DNA from: Duganella rivi | Lineage (GTDB): Bacteria; Pseudomonadota; Gammaproteobacteria; Burkholderiales; Burkholderiaceae_D | DNA: 64,000 nucleotides | Assembly (NCBI RefSeq): GCF_009857435.1 | Contig: NZ_WWCK01000006.1 | Span: 269,029 to 333,028 of the forward strand | Direction of reading: 5' to 3' | Part shown: in pieces, positions 42,682 to 50,742 of the stretch | Layout: every line of letters begins with the position of its first letter | Numbering within the stretch: the first letter of the stretch is position 1 | Notes under the pieces: model-generated | Database searches by the model: none | What the model saw: only the letters and a program-made list of their open reading frames with translations | What the model was told of the DNA's origin: nothing | Program-made: the position numbers and the translations under genes

Positions 42682-44212
42682 ATTCTGGAGCTCCTTTAAA
42701 ATCGAAATCGCCGCTCATCCACACGCCGATCTGGTTGATGCTGGTGGATGCCGCCGGCACCGCCTGCGACAGGCGGCCATCTGCCAGCACGGCGATGCGG
42801 TCGCTCATCGTGAATAACTCGTCCAGTTCCTCGGACAGCACCAGCACCGCCACACCTTGATCTCGCATGTCGATGATGGCCTGCCGTATCAGCATGGCCG
42901 CGCCGATGTCCACGCCCCACGTGGGCTGGGCGAACACCATCACCTTTGGCGCCAGCATGATCTCGCGGCCGACGATGAACTTTTGCAGGTTGCCGCCAGA
43001 GAGCGAGGCTGCCGCCGACAGCTCGCCGCCGCACTTCACTTTGAAGCGGTCAATCACCTTGTGCGCAAACACCGCAATCGCGGCGCGCTGGATCAAGCCT
43101 TTCTTCACCATACCGGTGTTGGCGGCGGGGACGTAGCCGGTTAGCAGCGCGTTATCAGCCAGCGTCAGATCAGGCACTGCACCGCGACCAAGACGCTCTT
43201 CCGGCACAAAGCCGAGTCCCAGCTGGCGGCGCTGCGCAGCATCGAACGCGCCCACATCCTGCTGGCCAAGCTTGATCGTCCCCTCGCGGGCCGACAGCGG
43301 GCGTTCGCCGGAAATGGCTTTCAATAGCTCCTGCTGGCCGTTGCCGGAAATGCCGGCAATGCCAACAATCTCGCCGCTGCGCAGCGACAGCGAGATATCC
43401 TTCAAGCGCGTGCCGAATGGATCGTCGCTCTGCACATTCAGTTTGTCCAGTGACAGCAATATGTTGCCAGGCGTACGCGGTTTGTGTACACAAACCGGCA
43501 GCTCGCGGCCGATCATCAACTCCGCCAGCGACTTGGCGCTTTCCTGTTTTGGCAGCGCCGTGCCGGACACCCGCCCGCCGCGCAGCACCGTGGCCTTGTC
43601 GCACAGCGACTGGATTTCATCAAGCTTGTGACTGATATAGAGGATGCTAACACCCTCCGCCGCCAGGCACCGCAGCGACTCAAACAGCTTAAGCACCGCA
43701 TCCGGCGTCAGCACAGAGGTCGGCTCGTCCATGATCAGCAGCTTGGGCGATTGCAGCAAACAACGCACAATTTCGACGCGCTGGCGCTCGCCAACGGACA
43801 TGCTGTGCACCAAACGCGCCGGGTCGAGCGGCAAGCCGTATTGCTCCGACACGGCCCGGATGCGCGGCGCCAGCGCCGCCGGCGACACCTTGTCGTCCAG
43901 GGCCAGCGCAATATTCTCCGCTACGGTCAGCGTCTCAAACAGGGCGAAATGCTGGAACACCATGCCGATGCCCAGCTTGCGCGCATCGTGCGGCGAGTGG
44001 ATGTGGACTTGCTTCCCTTCCCACATGATTTGTCCCTCGTCGGGCTTGACCACGCCGTAGATGATCTTCATCAGCGTGCTCTTGCCGGCGCCGTTCTCGC
44101 CCAGCACGGCATGGATTTCGCCCGGCATCACGGTCAGATCGACCTTGTCATTGGCCACCACCGAGGGATAGATCTTGGAGATGCCGAGCATCTGCAAGCG
44201 CGGTTCAGTCAT
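42668..44212 (-). CDS. BMP-type ABC transporter ATPase (two ABC domains)
   Basis: 514 residues from ATG 44212. A GAGGAG site 8 bp upstream favours this ATG over one two codons earlier, which it almost touches. Two ATP-binding domains are present: Walker A GENGAGKST and signature MSVGERQRVEI with Walker B LLIMDEPTSVL in the first half; GISGNGQQELL and SLSGGNLQKFIVGREI in the second, with AQPTWGVDIGA in place of the usual Walker B. The second half looks degenerate, as is common in this family (NupO/RbsA type). It powers uptake of a nucleoside or purine. It reads divergently from the GntR gene. Confidence 0.92.
   Translation of the reverse strand: MTEPRLQMLGISKIYPSVVANDKVDLTVMPGEIHAVLGENGAGKSTLMKIIYGVVKPDEGQIMWEGKQVHIHSPHDARKLGIGMVFQHFALFETLTVAENIALALDDKVSPAALAPRIRAVSEQYGLPLDPARLVHSMSVGERQRVEIVRCLLQSPKLLIMDEPTSVLTPDAVLKLFESLRCLAAEGVSILYISHKLDEIQSLCDKATVLRGGRVSGTALPKQESAKSLAELMIGRELPVCVHKPRTPGNILLSLDKLNVQSDDPFGTRLKDISLSLRSGEIVGIAGISGNGQQELLKAISGERPLSAREGTIKLGQQDVGAFDAAQRRQLGLGFVPEERLGRGAVPDLTLADNALLTGYVPAANTGMVKKGLIQRAAIAVFAHKVIDRFKVKCGGELSAAASLSGGNLQKFIVGREIMLAPKVMVFAQPTWGVDIGAAMLIRQAIIDMRDQGVAVLVLSEELDELFTMSDRIAVLADGRLSQAVPAASTSINQIGVWMSGDFDFKGAPEYVSA
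43478..43497. promoter_or_regulatory. 20-bp perfect palindrome inside the ABC ATPase gene
   Basis: CGGTTTGTGT is followed directly by its reverse complement ACACAAACCG. The centre TGTGTACACA contains GTAC and the GTACAC element found twice upstream of the GntR gene. It encodes VCVHKP in frame. It may be an intragenic operator for the adjacent GntR regulator or a chance result of codon choice. Confidence 0.5.
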
Positions 44213-44228
44213 CGGCATTCTCCTCATC

Positions 44229-44381
44229 GTATACAAAGTCGGATAGGAAGACAGACGCAATTAGCATGCCACACCCATGCACCAAATCATGCGCCGTTTT
44301 GGTATTTTGTTCCCCAAAAACGTGCGCAGCTGCGACAAACAAAGTCATTTCGTACACAATTGGGGCAGCGGATTTGTACAC
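44229..44381. promoter_or_regulatory. GTMTAC motifs in the divergent GntR/ABC control region
   Basis: GTATAC lies at 44229-44234, and GTACAC at 44352-44357 and 44376-44381. The two GTACAC copies start 24 bp apart and flank a GC-rich spacer. FadR/FCD-type GntR proteins are known to bind GTMTAC-like sites, so these are likely operators of the adjacent GntR gene controlling both the transporter and its own gene. Confidence 0.6.
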
Positions 44382-44424
44382 GAGTTAGCACGCTTCCTGC
44401 TTAACAGGAGCACGCATCACTCAC

Positions 44425-45150
44425 ATGGAGAATCCAGCAATGCCCGACAAGCGCAAAGCCGACAACGCAGTCAAACGCGGTACCACCGCCGTCGACATGC
44501 GTATCTACAAGGCGGTGGTTAACGCCGTCATGAGCCACCGCCTGCCCCCAGGCACCCACCTCGGAGAGGCGGATTTCTGCGAGCTGTATCAAGTCAGCCG
44601 CACCACTGTGCGCAAGGCGCTGCAACGCCTCGCGCACGACCACATCATAGAGCTGCGGCCCAATCGCGGCGCGGTGATTGCCTCGCCCACGCCACAGGAA
44701 GCGCGCGATATTTTCGCCGCGCGGCGCGCCATCGAGCGCGAGATCGTACCGCTGGTAATTCAGAACGCCACGCCGGAATCGCTCAAGCAAATCCGCGCCG
44801 CCCTGGCCGCCGAAGATGCGGCCCGCCGCAGTGGCGACCGCGCAGGTTGGATACGATTGGGCGGCGAGTTCCACCTGCTGCTGGCGCAGTTGGCCGGCAA
44901 CCACGTACTGCAGCGCTTCATGGCCGAACTGGTGTCGCGCTGCTCGCTGATTATCGCCCTCTACGAATCGCCCGGCAGCACCATGTGCGAGAACGACGAA
45001 CACCAGGATCTGGCCACGCTGATCGAGCAGCGCAAGGTCAAGGAAGCCACCCATTTGATCGAGCATCATTTGCTGGAAATCGAGACGCGCCTGCGGCTGG
45101 CGGAGCAGGACAAGAAAGTTAATCTAGCTGAAGCGTTGTCGGGTTTGTAA
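44425..45150 (+). CDS. GntR/FCD-type transcriptional regulator
   Basis: 241 residues. The N-terminal winged helix (MRIYKAVVNAVMSHRLPPGTHLGEADFCELYQVSRTTVRKALQRLAHDHIIELRPNRGAVIASPTPQEA) is followed by an all-helical FCD effector domain (FHLLLAQLAGNHVLQRFMAELVSRC; EHQDLATLIEQRKVKEATHLIEHHLLEIE) carrying the metal-site Asp/His pattern. It is divergent from the ABC transporter and upstream of the Tsx, BMP, Rieske and deaminase genes, so it most likely senses a purine or its breakdown product. An in-frame ATG exists at 44440. Confidence 0.88.
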   Translation: MENPAMPDKRKADNAVKRGTTAVDMRIYKAVVNAVMSHRLPPGTHLGEADFCELYQVSRTTVRKALQRLAHDHIIELRPNRGAVIASPTPQEARDIFAARRAIEREIVPLVIQNATPESLKQIRAALAAEDAARRSGDRAGWIRLGGEFHLLLAQLAGNHVLQRFMAELVSRCSLIIALYESPGSTMCENDEHQDLATLIEQRKVKEATHLIEHHLLEIETRLRLAEQDKKVNLAEALSGL

Positions 45151-45191
45151 ATATCTGGCCCGCTAATTGCTAGAGATGTGGACGAGATTGA

Positions 45192-45215
45192 ATCCAATCC
45201 ATAAAACGATTGGAT
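45192..45215. repeat. Inverted repeat in the leader of the Tsx-like gene
   Basis: ATCCAATC and GATTGGAT are perfect 8-bp arms around an 8-bp spacer (CATAAAAC). The repeat lies 42 bp after the GntR stop and 53 bp before the Tsx-like start. The right arm runs into GGATACAAA, which resembles half of the upstream GTMTAC sites. No T run follows, so it is not a terminator. Confidence 0.6.
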
Positions 45216-45267
45216 ACAAAAAAAGTGCTTTCAAACCCTCACTACAACAACTTGAATGGAGCTCGTC

Positions 45268-46125
45268 ATGTCACATCTCGTCCGCCGCACCGCCGCCTTC
45301 GCCACCCTCGCACTCATCGCCACTTGCTCCGCGCAAGCGGCCGAGTGGAGTGATACTTCGCTGGGCTACCGCTACGGGACTAAATTCGCCGAGCCATTCA
45401 ACAACCAGGACATCACCAAGACCATCGTCAACCTGAGCCACGTATCCGGCTACAAGCTGGGCAAGAACTTCTTCAGCGCAGACTTGCTGATGTCGTCCGA
45501 GAAGGATCCATCGGCGGCCGGCTCCAACGTCGGCGCGCACGAAGCCTATGTGGTGTACCGCAACACGCTGGACTTCGGCAAAATCACCGGCAACAGCTAC
45601 GCCTTCGGGCCGGTGCGCGGCGTCGGCGCCACCGTCGGTTTCGACTTCAACAGCAAGACCGACGCCGGCTACAACTCCAAGAAGCGCATGGTGGTCGCCG
45701 GCCCGACCCTGATGCTGGACGTGCCGGGCTTCCTCGACATCAGCGCGCTGGTGATCTGGGAATCGAACGCGCCGTACAGCACCTTCACCAAGACCGCGAC
45801 GCCGCGCTATGCCTACAAAACCCACGCCATGCTGACCGGCGCCTGGGGCATCCCGTTCACCGTCGGCATCCCGCTGCAGTTCAACGGCTACGCCAACTTC
45901 ATCACCGCCAAGGGCACCAATGAATTCGGCGGCGGCACTGCGCCGGAAACCAATATCGACGCCCAGATCATGTACGACATCAGCGAAACCATCGGCACGC
46001 CGAAGAACACCTTCAAGGTCGGCGTGGCTTACCAATACTGGCGCAACAAGTTCGGCAACCCAAGCAAGAACAATCCGGGCGCCACGGCTCGAACCCCAAT
46101 GGTTCGTGCGGAATACCACTTCTAA
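45268..46125 (+). CDS. Tsx-like outer-membrane nucleoside channel
   Basis: 285 residues from ATG 45268, chosen because GGAG lies 7 bp upstream; the ATG at 45256 lies inside that site. A signal peptide (FATLALIATCSAQA) is followed by amphipathic beta strands and a C-terminal aromatic (VRAEYHF) as in outer-membrane barrels. AEWSDTSLGYRYGTKFAEPFNNQDITKTIVNLSHVSGYKLGKNFFSADLLMS resembles the Tsx family of nucleoside channels. Placed between the purine regulator and the BMP protein, it would admit nucleosides across the outer membrane. Confidence 0.82.
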   Translation: MSHLVRRTAAFATLALIATCSAQAAEWSDTSLGYRYGTKFAEPFNNQDITKTIVNLSHVSGYKLGKNFFSADLLMSSEKDPSAAGSNVGAHEAYVVYRNTLDFGKITGNSYAFGPVRGVGATVGFDFNSKTDAGYNSKKRMVVAGPTLMLDVPGFLDISALVIWESNAPYSTFTKTATPRYAYKTHAMLTGAWGIPFTVGIPLQFNGYANFITAKGTNEFGGGTAPETNIDAQIMYDISETIGTPKNTFKVGVAYQYWRNKFGNPSKNNPGATARTPMVRAEYHF

Positions 46126-46152
46126 CCAGCTTCTCAACGCAAAGGAAAACGT

Positions 46153-47229
46153 ATGATGAATCGTCGCAAAGTACTGGCTACGCTGGCTGCCGCCACCGCG
46201 CTGGCCGCAGCACCTTCGTTTGCAGCAGACCCGTTGAAGATCGGCTTCGTCTATGTCGGCCCGGTCGGCGACGCCGGCTGGACTTACGCTCACGATCAAG
46301 CCCGCCTCGCACTGGAGAAGGAACTGGGCGCGCAAGTGAAAACCAGCTACGTCGAAAACGTGCCGGAAGGCGCGGACGCCGAGCGCGTGATCCGCAAGCT
46401 GGTGGCGGAAGGGAACAAGCTGATTTTCACCACCTCCTTCGGCTACATGAACGCCACCGAAAAAGTCGCGAAGACCACGCCCGGCGTGACCTTCCTGCAC
46501 GCCACCGGCTTCAAGAGCGGCAAGAACTACGGCACCTACGAGTCGCGCTTGTATGAAGGCGCTTACCTGAACGGCATCCTGGCCGGCAAGATGACCAAGT
46601 CGAATACGCTCGGCTTCATCGCCTCCTTCCCGGTGCCGGAAGTGATCCGCAACATCAACGCCTACACCCTCGGCGCACAAAGCGTGAATCCAAAGATCAA
46701 GACCAAGGTGATCTGGGTGAACTCGTGGTACGACCCGGCCAAGGAACGCCAAGCCGCAGAAACGCTGGTAGCGCAAGGCGCGGACGTGATGGCGCAGAAC
46801 ACCGACTCGCCGGCCACGCTGCAAGTGGCGCAGGAAAAAGGCGTGTACGCCTTCGGCTGGGATTCGGACATGGTCAAGTTCGCGCCGAAAGCGCACCTGA
46901 CTGCGGCAACCAACGACTGGTCGGGCTACTACATCAGCACCGCCAAAGCCGTATTGGCGGGCAGCTGGAAAACCGGCGCGTATCGCGGCGGCCTGAAAGA
47001 AGGCATGGTCAAGATGTCTAAGCTGAACGCCGTGGTGCCTGCCGACGCAGCCAAAATCTTCGAGGAAAAAAAGGCCGCGATGACTGCCGGTACCTTCGAT
47101 CCGTTCACCGGCCCGATCAAGGATCAATCGGGCGCCATCAAAGTGGCGGCCGGCGTGAAGATGCCTGAGAAGGATCTGCTGTCGATTAACTTCTACGTCC
47201 AGGGCGTGGAAGGCACGATTCCGAAGTAA
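46153..47229 (+). CDS. BMP-family periplasmic purine/nucleoside-binding protein
   Basis: 358 residues. Signal peptide RRKVLATLAAATALAAAPSFAADP, then the BMP-family PnrA-like core: IGFVYVGPVGDAGWTYAHDQARLALEKEL, LYEGAYLNGILAGKMTKSNTLGFIASFPVPEVIRNINAYTLGAQSVNP and FGWDSDMVKFAPKAHL. These proteins deliver nucleosides or free purines to BMP-type ABC importers, such as the divergent genes here. AAAGGAA lies before two adjacent ATGs (46153, 46156). It ends 2 bp before the Rieske gene. Confidence 0.92.
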   Translation: MMNRRKVLATLAAATALAAAPSFAADPLKIGFVYVGPVGDAGWTYAHDQARLALEKELGAQVKTSYVENVPEGADAERVIRKLVAEGNKLIFTTSFGYMNATEKVAKTTPGVTFLHATGFKSGKNYGTYESRLYEGAYLNGILAGKMTKSNTLGFIASFPVPEVIRNINAYTLGAQSVNPKIKTKVIWVNSWYDPAKERQAAETLVAQGADVMAQNTDSPATLQVAQEKGVYAFGWDSDMVKFAPKAHLTAATNDWSGYYISTAKAVLAGSWKTGAYRGGLKEGMVKMSKLNAVVPADAAKIFEEKKAAMTAGTFDPFTGPIKDQSGAIKVAAGVKMPEKDLLSINFYVQGVEGTIPK

Positions 47230-47231
47230 GC

Positions 47232-48215
47232 ATGGATCCAGTCCTGTACAACGACTGGCATCCGGTCGCACTCTCCACGCAGATCGCGGCCGGCGCCATG
47301 CTGGCCACCGACCTGCTGGAGACGCGCCTGGTGTTGTGGCGCGATAGCGAAGGCGTGCTGCATGCATGGGAAGACCGCTGTCCGCATCGCGGCACGCGGC
47401 TTTCCATGGGCAGCTTGCAGAACGACTCGCTGACCTGTCCTTATCACGGCTGGCGCTTCGGCAAGGAGGGCCGCTGCATCCACATCCCCGCCCTGCCGCA
47501 AGCGCCGCTAAAGGCGCAGGTGGCGACGTATCAGGTACAGGAGCAGTACGGCATGGCGTGGGTGTGTCTCGGCACGCCTGCGCATGCCGGCCCTCCGGCT
47601 TTTCCTGAATTTGCCGACGATAAGCTGCGCAAGGTCTGGTGCGGCCATTACGACGTGCAGGCCAGCGCGCCGCGCATCGTCGAGAACTTCCTCGACATGG
47701 CGCATTTCGCCTTTGTGCACGAGGGGATTTTGGGCGACAAGGATCAGCCCACAGTGCCCGACTACACGGTCGAAACGTTTGACGATCCTGAATACGGCAG
47801 CGGCGTGTGGGCCAGGCAGTGCTACGCATGGCAGCCGCAAGCCAGCCGCTCCGCCACCGGCGGCAGCGATATCGAATACACCTACCGCGTGGTGCGTCCA
47901 CTGACCACCATCTTGACCAAGCATCCGCCGGGCGCGATCCGCGAAGCGATTGCGTTGTTCTCGCAGCCGCTGACCGAGACCAGCACGCGCGTGTGGATCA
48001 TCATGGCGCTCAACGATTTCGTCTCCAGCTACGAATCGATGCGCGAATTCCAGGACACCATCTTCTTGCAGGATAAGCCGATCCTGGAGAGCCAGTATCC
48101 AGCGCGCCTGCCTTTGACGCCCGGCGCGGAAGTATCAGTGCTGTGCGACCGCATGTCGCTGGCCTACCGCAGCTACCTGAAACAGCAAGACCTGCAATAC
48201 GGAGTCATCAGATGA
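47232..48215 (+). CDS. Rieske-type non-haem iron oxygenase, alpha subunit
   Basis: 327 residues. The Rieske cluster ligands Cys50-His52 (DRCPHRGTRLSMG) and Cys69-His72 (TCPYHGWRF) are intact. The mononuclear iron site NFLDMAHFAFVH at 152-163 (Asp/His/His type) follows. The size matches VanA/HpxD-like single alpha subunits. The neighbouring uptake genes and deaminase point to a nitrogen-heterocycle substrate such as a purine or methylated purine, by analogy with HpxD and NdmA-type enzymes; that is inference. No reductase gene is adjacent. It is translationally coupled to the deaminase by ATGA. Confidence 0.85.
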   Translation: MDPVLYNDWHPVALSTQIAAGAMLATDLLETRLVLWRDSEGVLHAWEDRCPHRGTRLSMGSLQNDSLTCPYHGWRFGKEGRCIHIPALPQAPLKAQVATYQVQEQYGMAWVCLGTPAHAGPPAFPEFADDKLRKVWCGHYDVQASAPRIVENFLDMAHFAFVHEGILGDKDQPTVPDYTVETFDDPEYGSGVWARQCYAWQPQASRSATGGSDIEYTYRVVRPLTTILTKHPPGAIREAIALFSQPLTETSTRVWIIMALNDFVSSYESMREFQDTIFLQDKPILESQYPARLPLTPGAEVSVLCDRMSLAYRSYLKQQDLQYGVIR

Positions 48216-48688
48216 ACCCAACACCGCAAGACCACGAATTCCTCACCCGCGTACTGGCGCTGGCGCAGCGCTCGCGCGACGAAGGCCATCATCCCTTTGC
48301 CGCCATGGTGGTGGCAGCCGATGGCACCGTGATTTCACAAGCGATGAACGCATCGAGCAGCGACCGCACCGCGCACGCGGAAATGAACGCGCTGCGCATC
48401 GCCTCGCAGCAGTACAGCCCTGCGAAATTGGCCGGCGCCACGCTGTACGCCAACGCCGAACCATGCGCCATGTGCAGCGGCGGCACGTATTGGAGCGGCG
48501 TCGGGCGCGTGGTGTATGCAATGTCGGAAGCGAGCCTGCTGGAGCTGACCGGCAGCGATCCCGAAAACCCGACGCTGTCGCTGCCCTGCCGCACCGTGTT
48601 CGCCGCCGGCCAGCGTCCGACCGAGGTAATCGGGCCGCTGCGCGAGGACGAAGCCCGCATCGCGCACAAGGATTTCTGGCACAAATAA
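48212..48688 (+). CDS. CDA-fold nucleoside/guanine-type deaminase
   Basis: 158 residues, starting at ATG 48212 inside the Rieske stop (ATGA). Zinc site: His55-Ala-Glu57 (TAHAEMNAL) and PCAMC with Cys85 and Cys88 (NAEPCAMCSGGTYWSGV). This is the small cytidine-deaminase-like fold of guanine deaminase GuaD and related nucleobase deaminases. Together with the Rieske oxygenase it would process an imported purine. Guanine, adenine, or a modified base are all possible substrates. Confidence 0.88.
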   Translation: MNPTPQDHEFLTRVLALAQRSRDEGHHPFAAMVVAADGTVISQAMNASSSDRTAHAEMNALRIASQQYSPAKLAGATLYANAEPCAMCSGGTYWSGVGRVVYAMSEASLLELTGSDPENPTLSLPCRTVFAAGQRPTEVIGPLREDEARIAHKDFWHK

Positions 48689-48736
48689 GTCCTGAATTGG
48701 GCGTATGATTCACGATACATCTCGACGGGAGGTATC

Positions 48737-50302
48737 GTGGCGATTTGCACAAGATTGCAATGGCGGCGGACTGCGGCGGTGGCGTGGGCCGCTATTCTCG
48801 TTGGCTGCGGCGGCGGTGGAGGCGGCGGTAGCGGCGCTACCAACACGGTGCCCACGCCGCCCGTCACCACGCCCCCCGTTCCTGGCGCCTTTGCCGATGC
48901 TGCCGTCTACTCCAGCGCAGCCAATGCCTCGCTGGCTGCGCCAAATGAAAAAGCCGCCGTCATCGCCAGCCGCATCCAGCTCAATGGCGCGCAGCTCAAC
49001 TACACCGCCACCAGCGGCCACCTAACCGCCGTCGAAGTCAAAACCGGCAAGGCCAGCGTCTCCTTCTTCTATGTGGCGTACACCGTGGCGGCCAGCGATG
49101 CCGCCAAGCGGCCGGTGATCTTCTTCTACAACGGCGGCCCCGGTTCGGCATCGACCTATCTGCACCTGGGCTCGTTTGGCCCGCGGCGCATGGTCAGCAC
49201 CATCCCCACCGCCACCATCCCGCCGGTACAGCTGGTGGACAACCAGGAAACCCTGCTGGCGGTTGCCGATCTGGTGTTTGTAGACGCGGTCGGCACCGGC
49301 TACACGCAAGCCGTCGCGCCCAACACCAACGCCGACTTCTGGGGCGTGGACAAGGATGCCGCCGCCTTCCGCGATTTTGTGCAGCGCTACGTCGCCGTCA
49401 ACAAGCGCGAGGCATCGCCCAAATTCCTGTTCGGCGAATCCTACGGCGCGCCGCGCACGGCGGTGCTGGCCAACCTGCTGGAGACAGCCGGCGTGCAGAT
49501 CGACGGCTTGATCCTGCAATCGGCCATCATGGATTACAACAGCAACTGCGGCGTGCTCGATCCGAATGCCATCAGCTGCGAGGGCTATATCCCGACCTAC
49601 GCCATGACCAGCAGCTACCACCAGCGCGCACCGGCCATTTCGGCAGAGGCGGCGCGCAGCTTTGCCACCGGCGCTTACCGCAACGCGATCAGCGCCTACC
49701 TCGCCAACAACGTCGCGCCGCCGGCCGCCGTGCTTGGCCAGCTTTCCACGCTGACCGGCATGAGCACGCTGATGTGGCAGCAGAACTTCGACATGCAGCC
49801 CGGCTACTACCAGCAGAACGCCGTGCCCGGCCAACTGGTGGGCCGCTACGATGCCCGCGTGACTGCGCCCGTTGGCAGCGCCTTGACCCGCGACGGCGAT
49901 CCTTCGCTCACGGTGGTCAACGCCAGCTTCTCCAGCAGCATCGTCAGCTACCTCGCCAACGAGCTGCACTACACGGCCGGCTCGGCCTACGCGCCGTTTA
50001 TCGACATCATCAACCGCTGGAATTTCAGCCACGACGGCAAGCAGTTGCCGGACACCATCCCCGACCTGGCCGCCGCCATGACGCTGAACCCGGCCATGAA
50101 GATCCTTGCCGTCAGCGGCTACCACGACCTCGCCACGCCGCACCACCAGACCGAACTGGACTTGGCGCGGCTCGGTGAAAACCAGTCAATAGTGCTGAAA
50201 TACTATGCTAGCGGTCACATGACGTATCTAGACGACACCGCGCGCCGCGCACAGCAACAAGATTTGATTAATTTCCTGAACAGCGTCACAGTGTCACACT
50301 AA
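48737..50302 (+). CDS. S10-family serine carboxypeptidase-like lipoprotein
   Basis: 521 residues from a GTG at 48737 behind GGGAGG. A signal peptide ends at a Cys-Gly lipobox (AAILVGCGGGGG). The alpha/beta-hydrolase of family S10 is clear: FFYNGGPGSASTYLHLGSFGP near 129-149, the nucleophile Ser235 in LFGESYGAPRTAVL, an Asp region ILAVSGYHDLATP near 454-466 and His494 in YASGHMTYLDD. The triad is complete, so an exported peptidase activity is expected. It is followed by the EF-hand gene. Confidence 0.88.
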   Translation: MAICTRLQWRRTAAVAWAAILVGCGGGGGGGSGATNTVPTPPVTTPPVPGAFADAAVYSSAANASLAAPNEKAAVIASRIQLNGAQLNYTATSGHLTAVEVKTGKASVSFFYVAYTVAASDAAKRPVIFFYNGGPGSASTYLHLGSFGPRRMVSTIPTATIPPVQLVDNQETLLAVADLVFVDAVGTGYTQAVAPNTNADFWGVDKDAAAFRDFVQRYVAVNKREASPKFLFGESYGAPRTAVLANLLETAGVQIDGLILQSAIMDYNSNCGVLDPNAISCEGYIPTYAMTSSYHQRAPAISAEAARSFATGAYRNAISAYLANNVAPPAAVLGQLSTLTGMSTLMWQQNFDMQPGYYQQNAVPGQLVGRYDARVTAPVGSALTRDGDPSLTVVNASFSSSIVSYLANELHYTAGSAYAPFIDIINRWNFSHDGKQLPDTIPDLAAAMTLNPAMKILAVSGYHDLATPHHQTELDLARLGENQSIVLKYYASGHMTYLDDTARRAQQQDLINFLNSVTVSH

Positions 50303-50334
50303 GCCAGGCATCTACAGATGCGGGGGAGACAACC

Positions 50335-50739
50335 ATGAAGCTTTTGCAACTAGCCATGTTGACCGCCACGATGGCCATGTCGCATGCCGGCGCGCAGACG
50401 CCGACCACGGAACCGGCAGCACCGGCGCCTACCGCCGTGCGCTCATCCCCAGCCTATCCCGAACCCTACATTCCGCCGGCGCTGCGCAAGCCGCTGCGCG
50501 ATTACTCGTCCGGCCCTATCCTGCTGCGCTACCAGGCCATGCAGAAGCTGAAGAAGCGCTTTGATGAAGCCGACCAGGACGGCAGCGGCATGCTGACCCG
50601 CGACGAGGCGCGCAAGGCCGGCCTCGGCTTCGTGGACAAAAACTTTGAACACATCGATACCGGCCAAAAAGGCAAAGTCAGCTTTGATGACTTGAAAGCC
50701 TATTTGATCCAGCGGCGCGAGGAAGCGCGCTCGCGCTAG
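50335..50739 (+). CDS. Exported EF-hand protein
   Basis: 134 residues with a signal peptide (LLQLAMLTATMAMSHAGAQ) and a pair of EF-hands: DEADQDGSGMLTRDEARKAG is a canonical DxDxSGxLxxxE loop, while DTGQKGKVSFDDLKAYL is a second, poorer loop in which several calcium ligands are replaced. It probably binds calcium in the periplasm. It follows the peptidase by 32 bp on the same strand with GGGGGAG before its ATG. The partner is unknown. Confidence 0.85.
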   Translation: MKLLQLAMLTATMAMSHAGAQTPTTEPAAPAPTAVRSSPAYPEPYIPPALRKPLRDYSSGPILLRYQAMQKLKKRFDEADQDGSGMLTRDEARKAGLGFVDKNFEHIDTGQKGKVSFDDLKAYLIQRREEARSR

Positions 50740-50742
50740 GCC

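Noticed and set aside
45271..47901. An 876-codon minus-strand open frame across the Tsx, BMP and Rieske genes
   Set aside because: It spans three plus-strand genes with clear signal peptides and active-site motifs, and its own composition is Arg/Ala/Gly-rich shadow coding.
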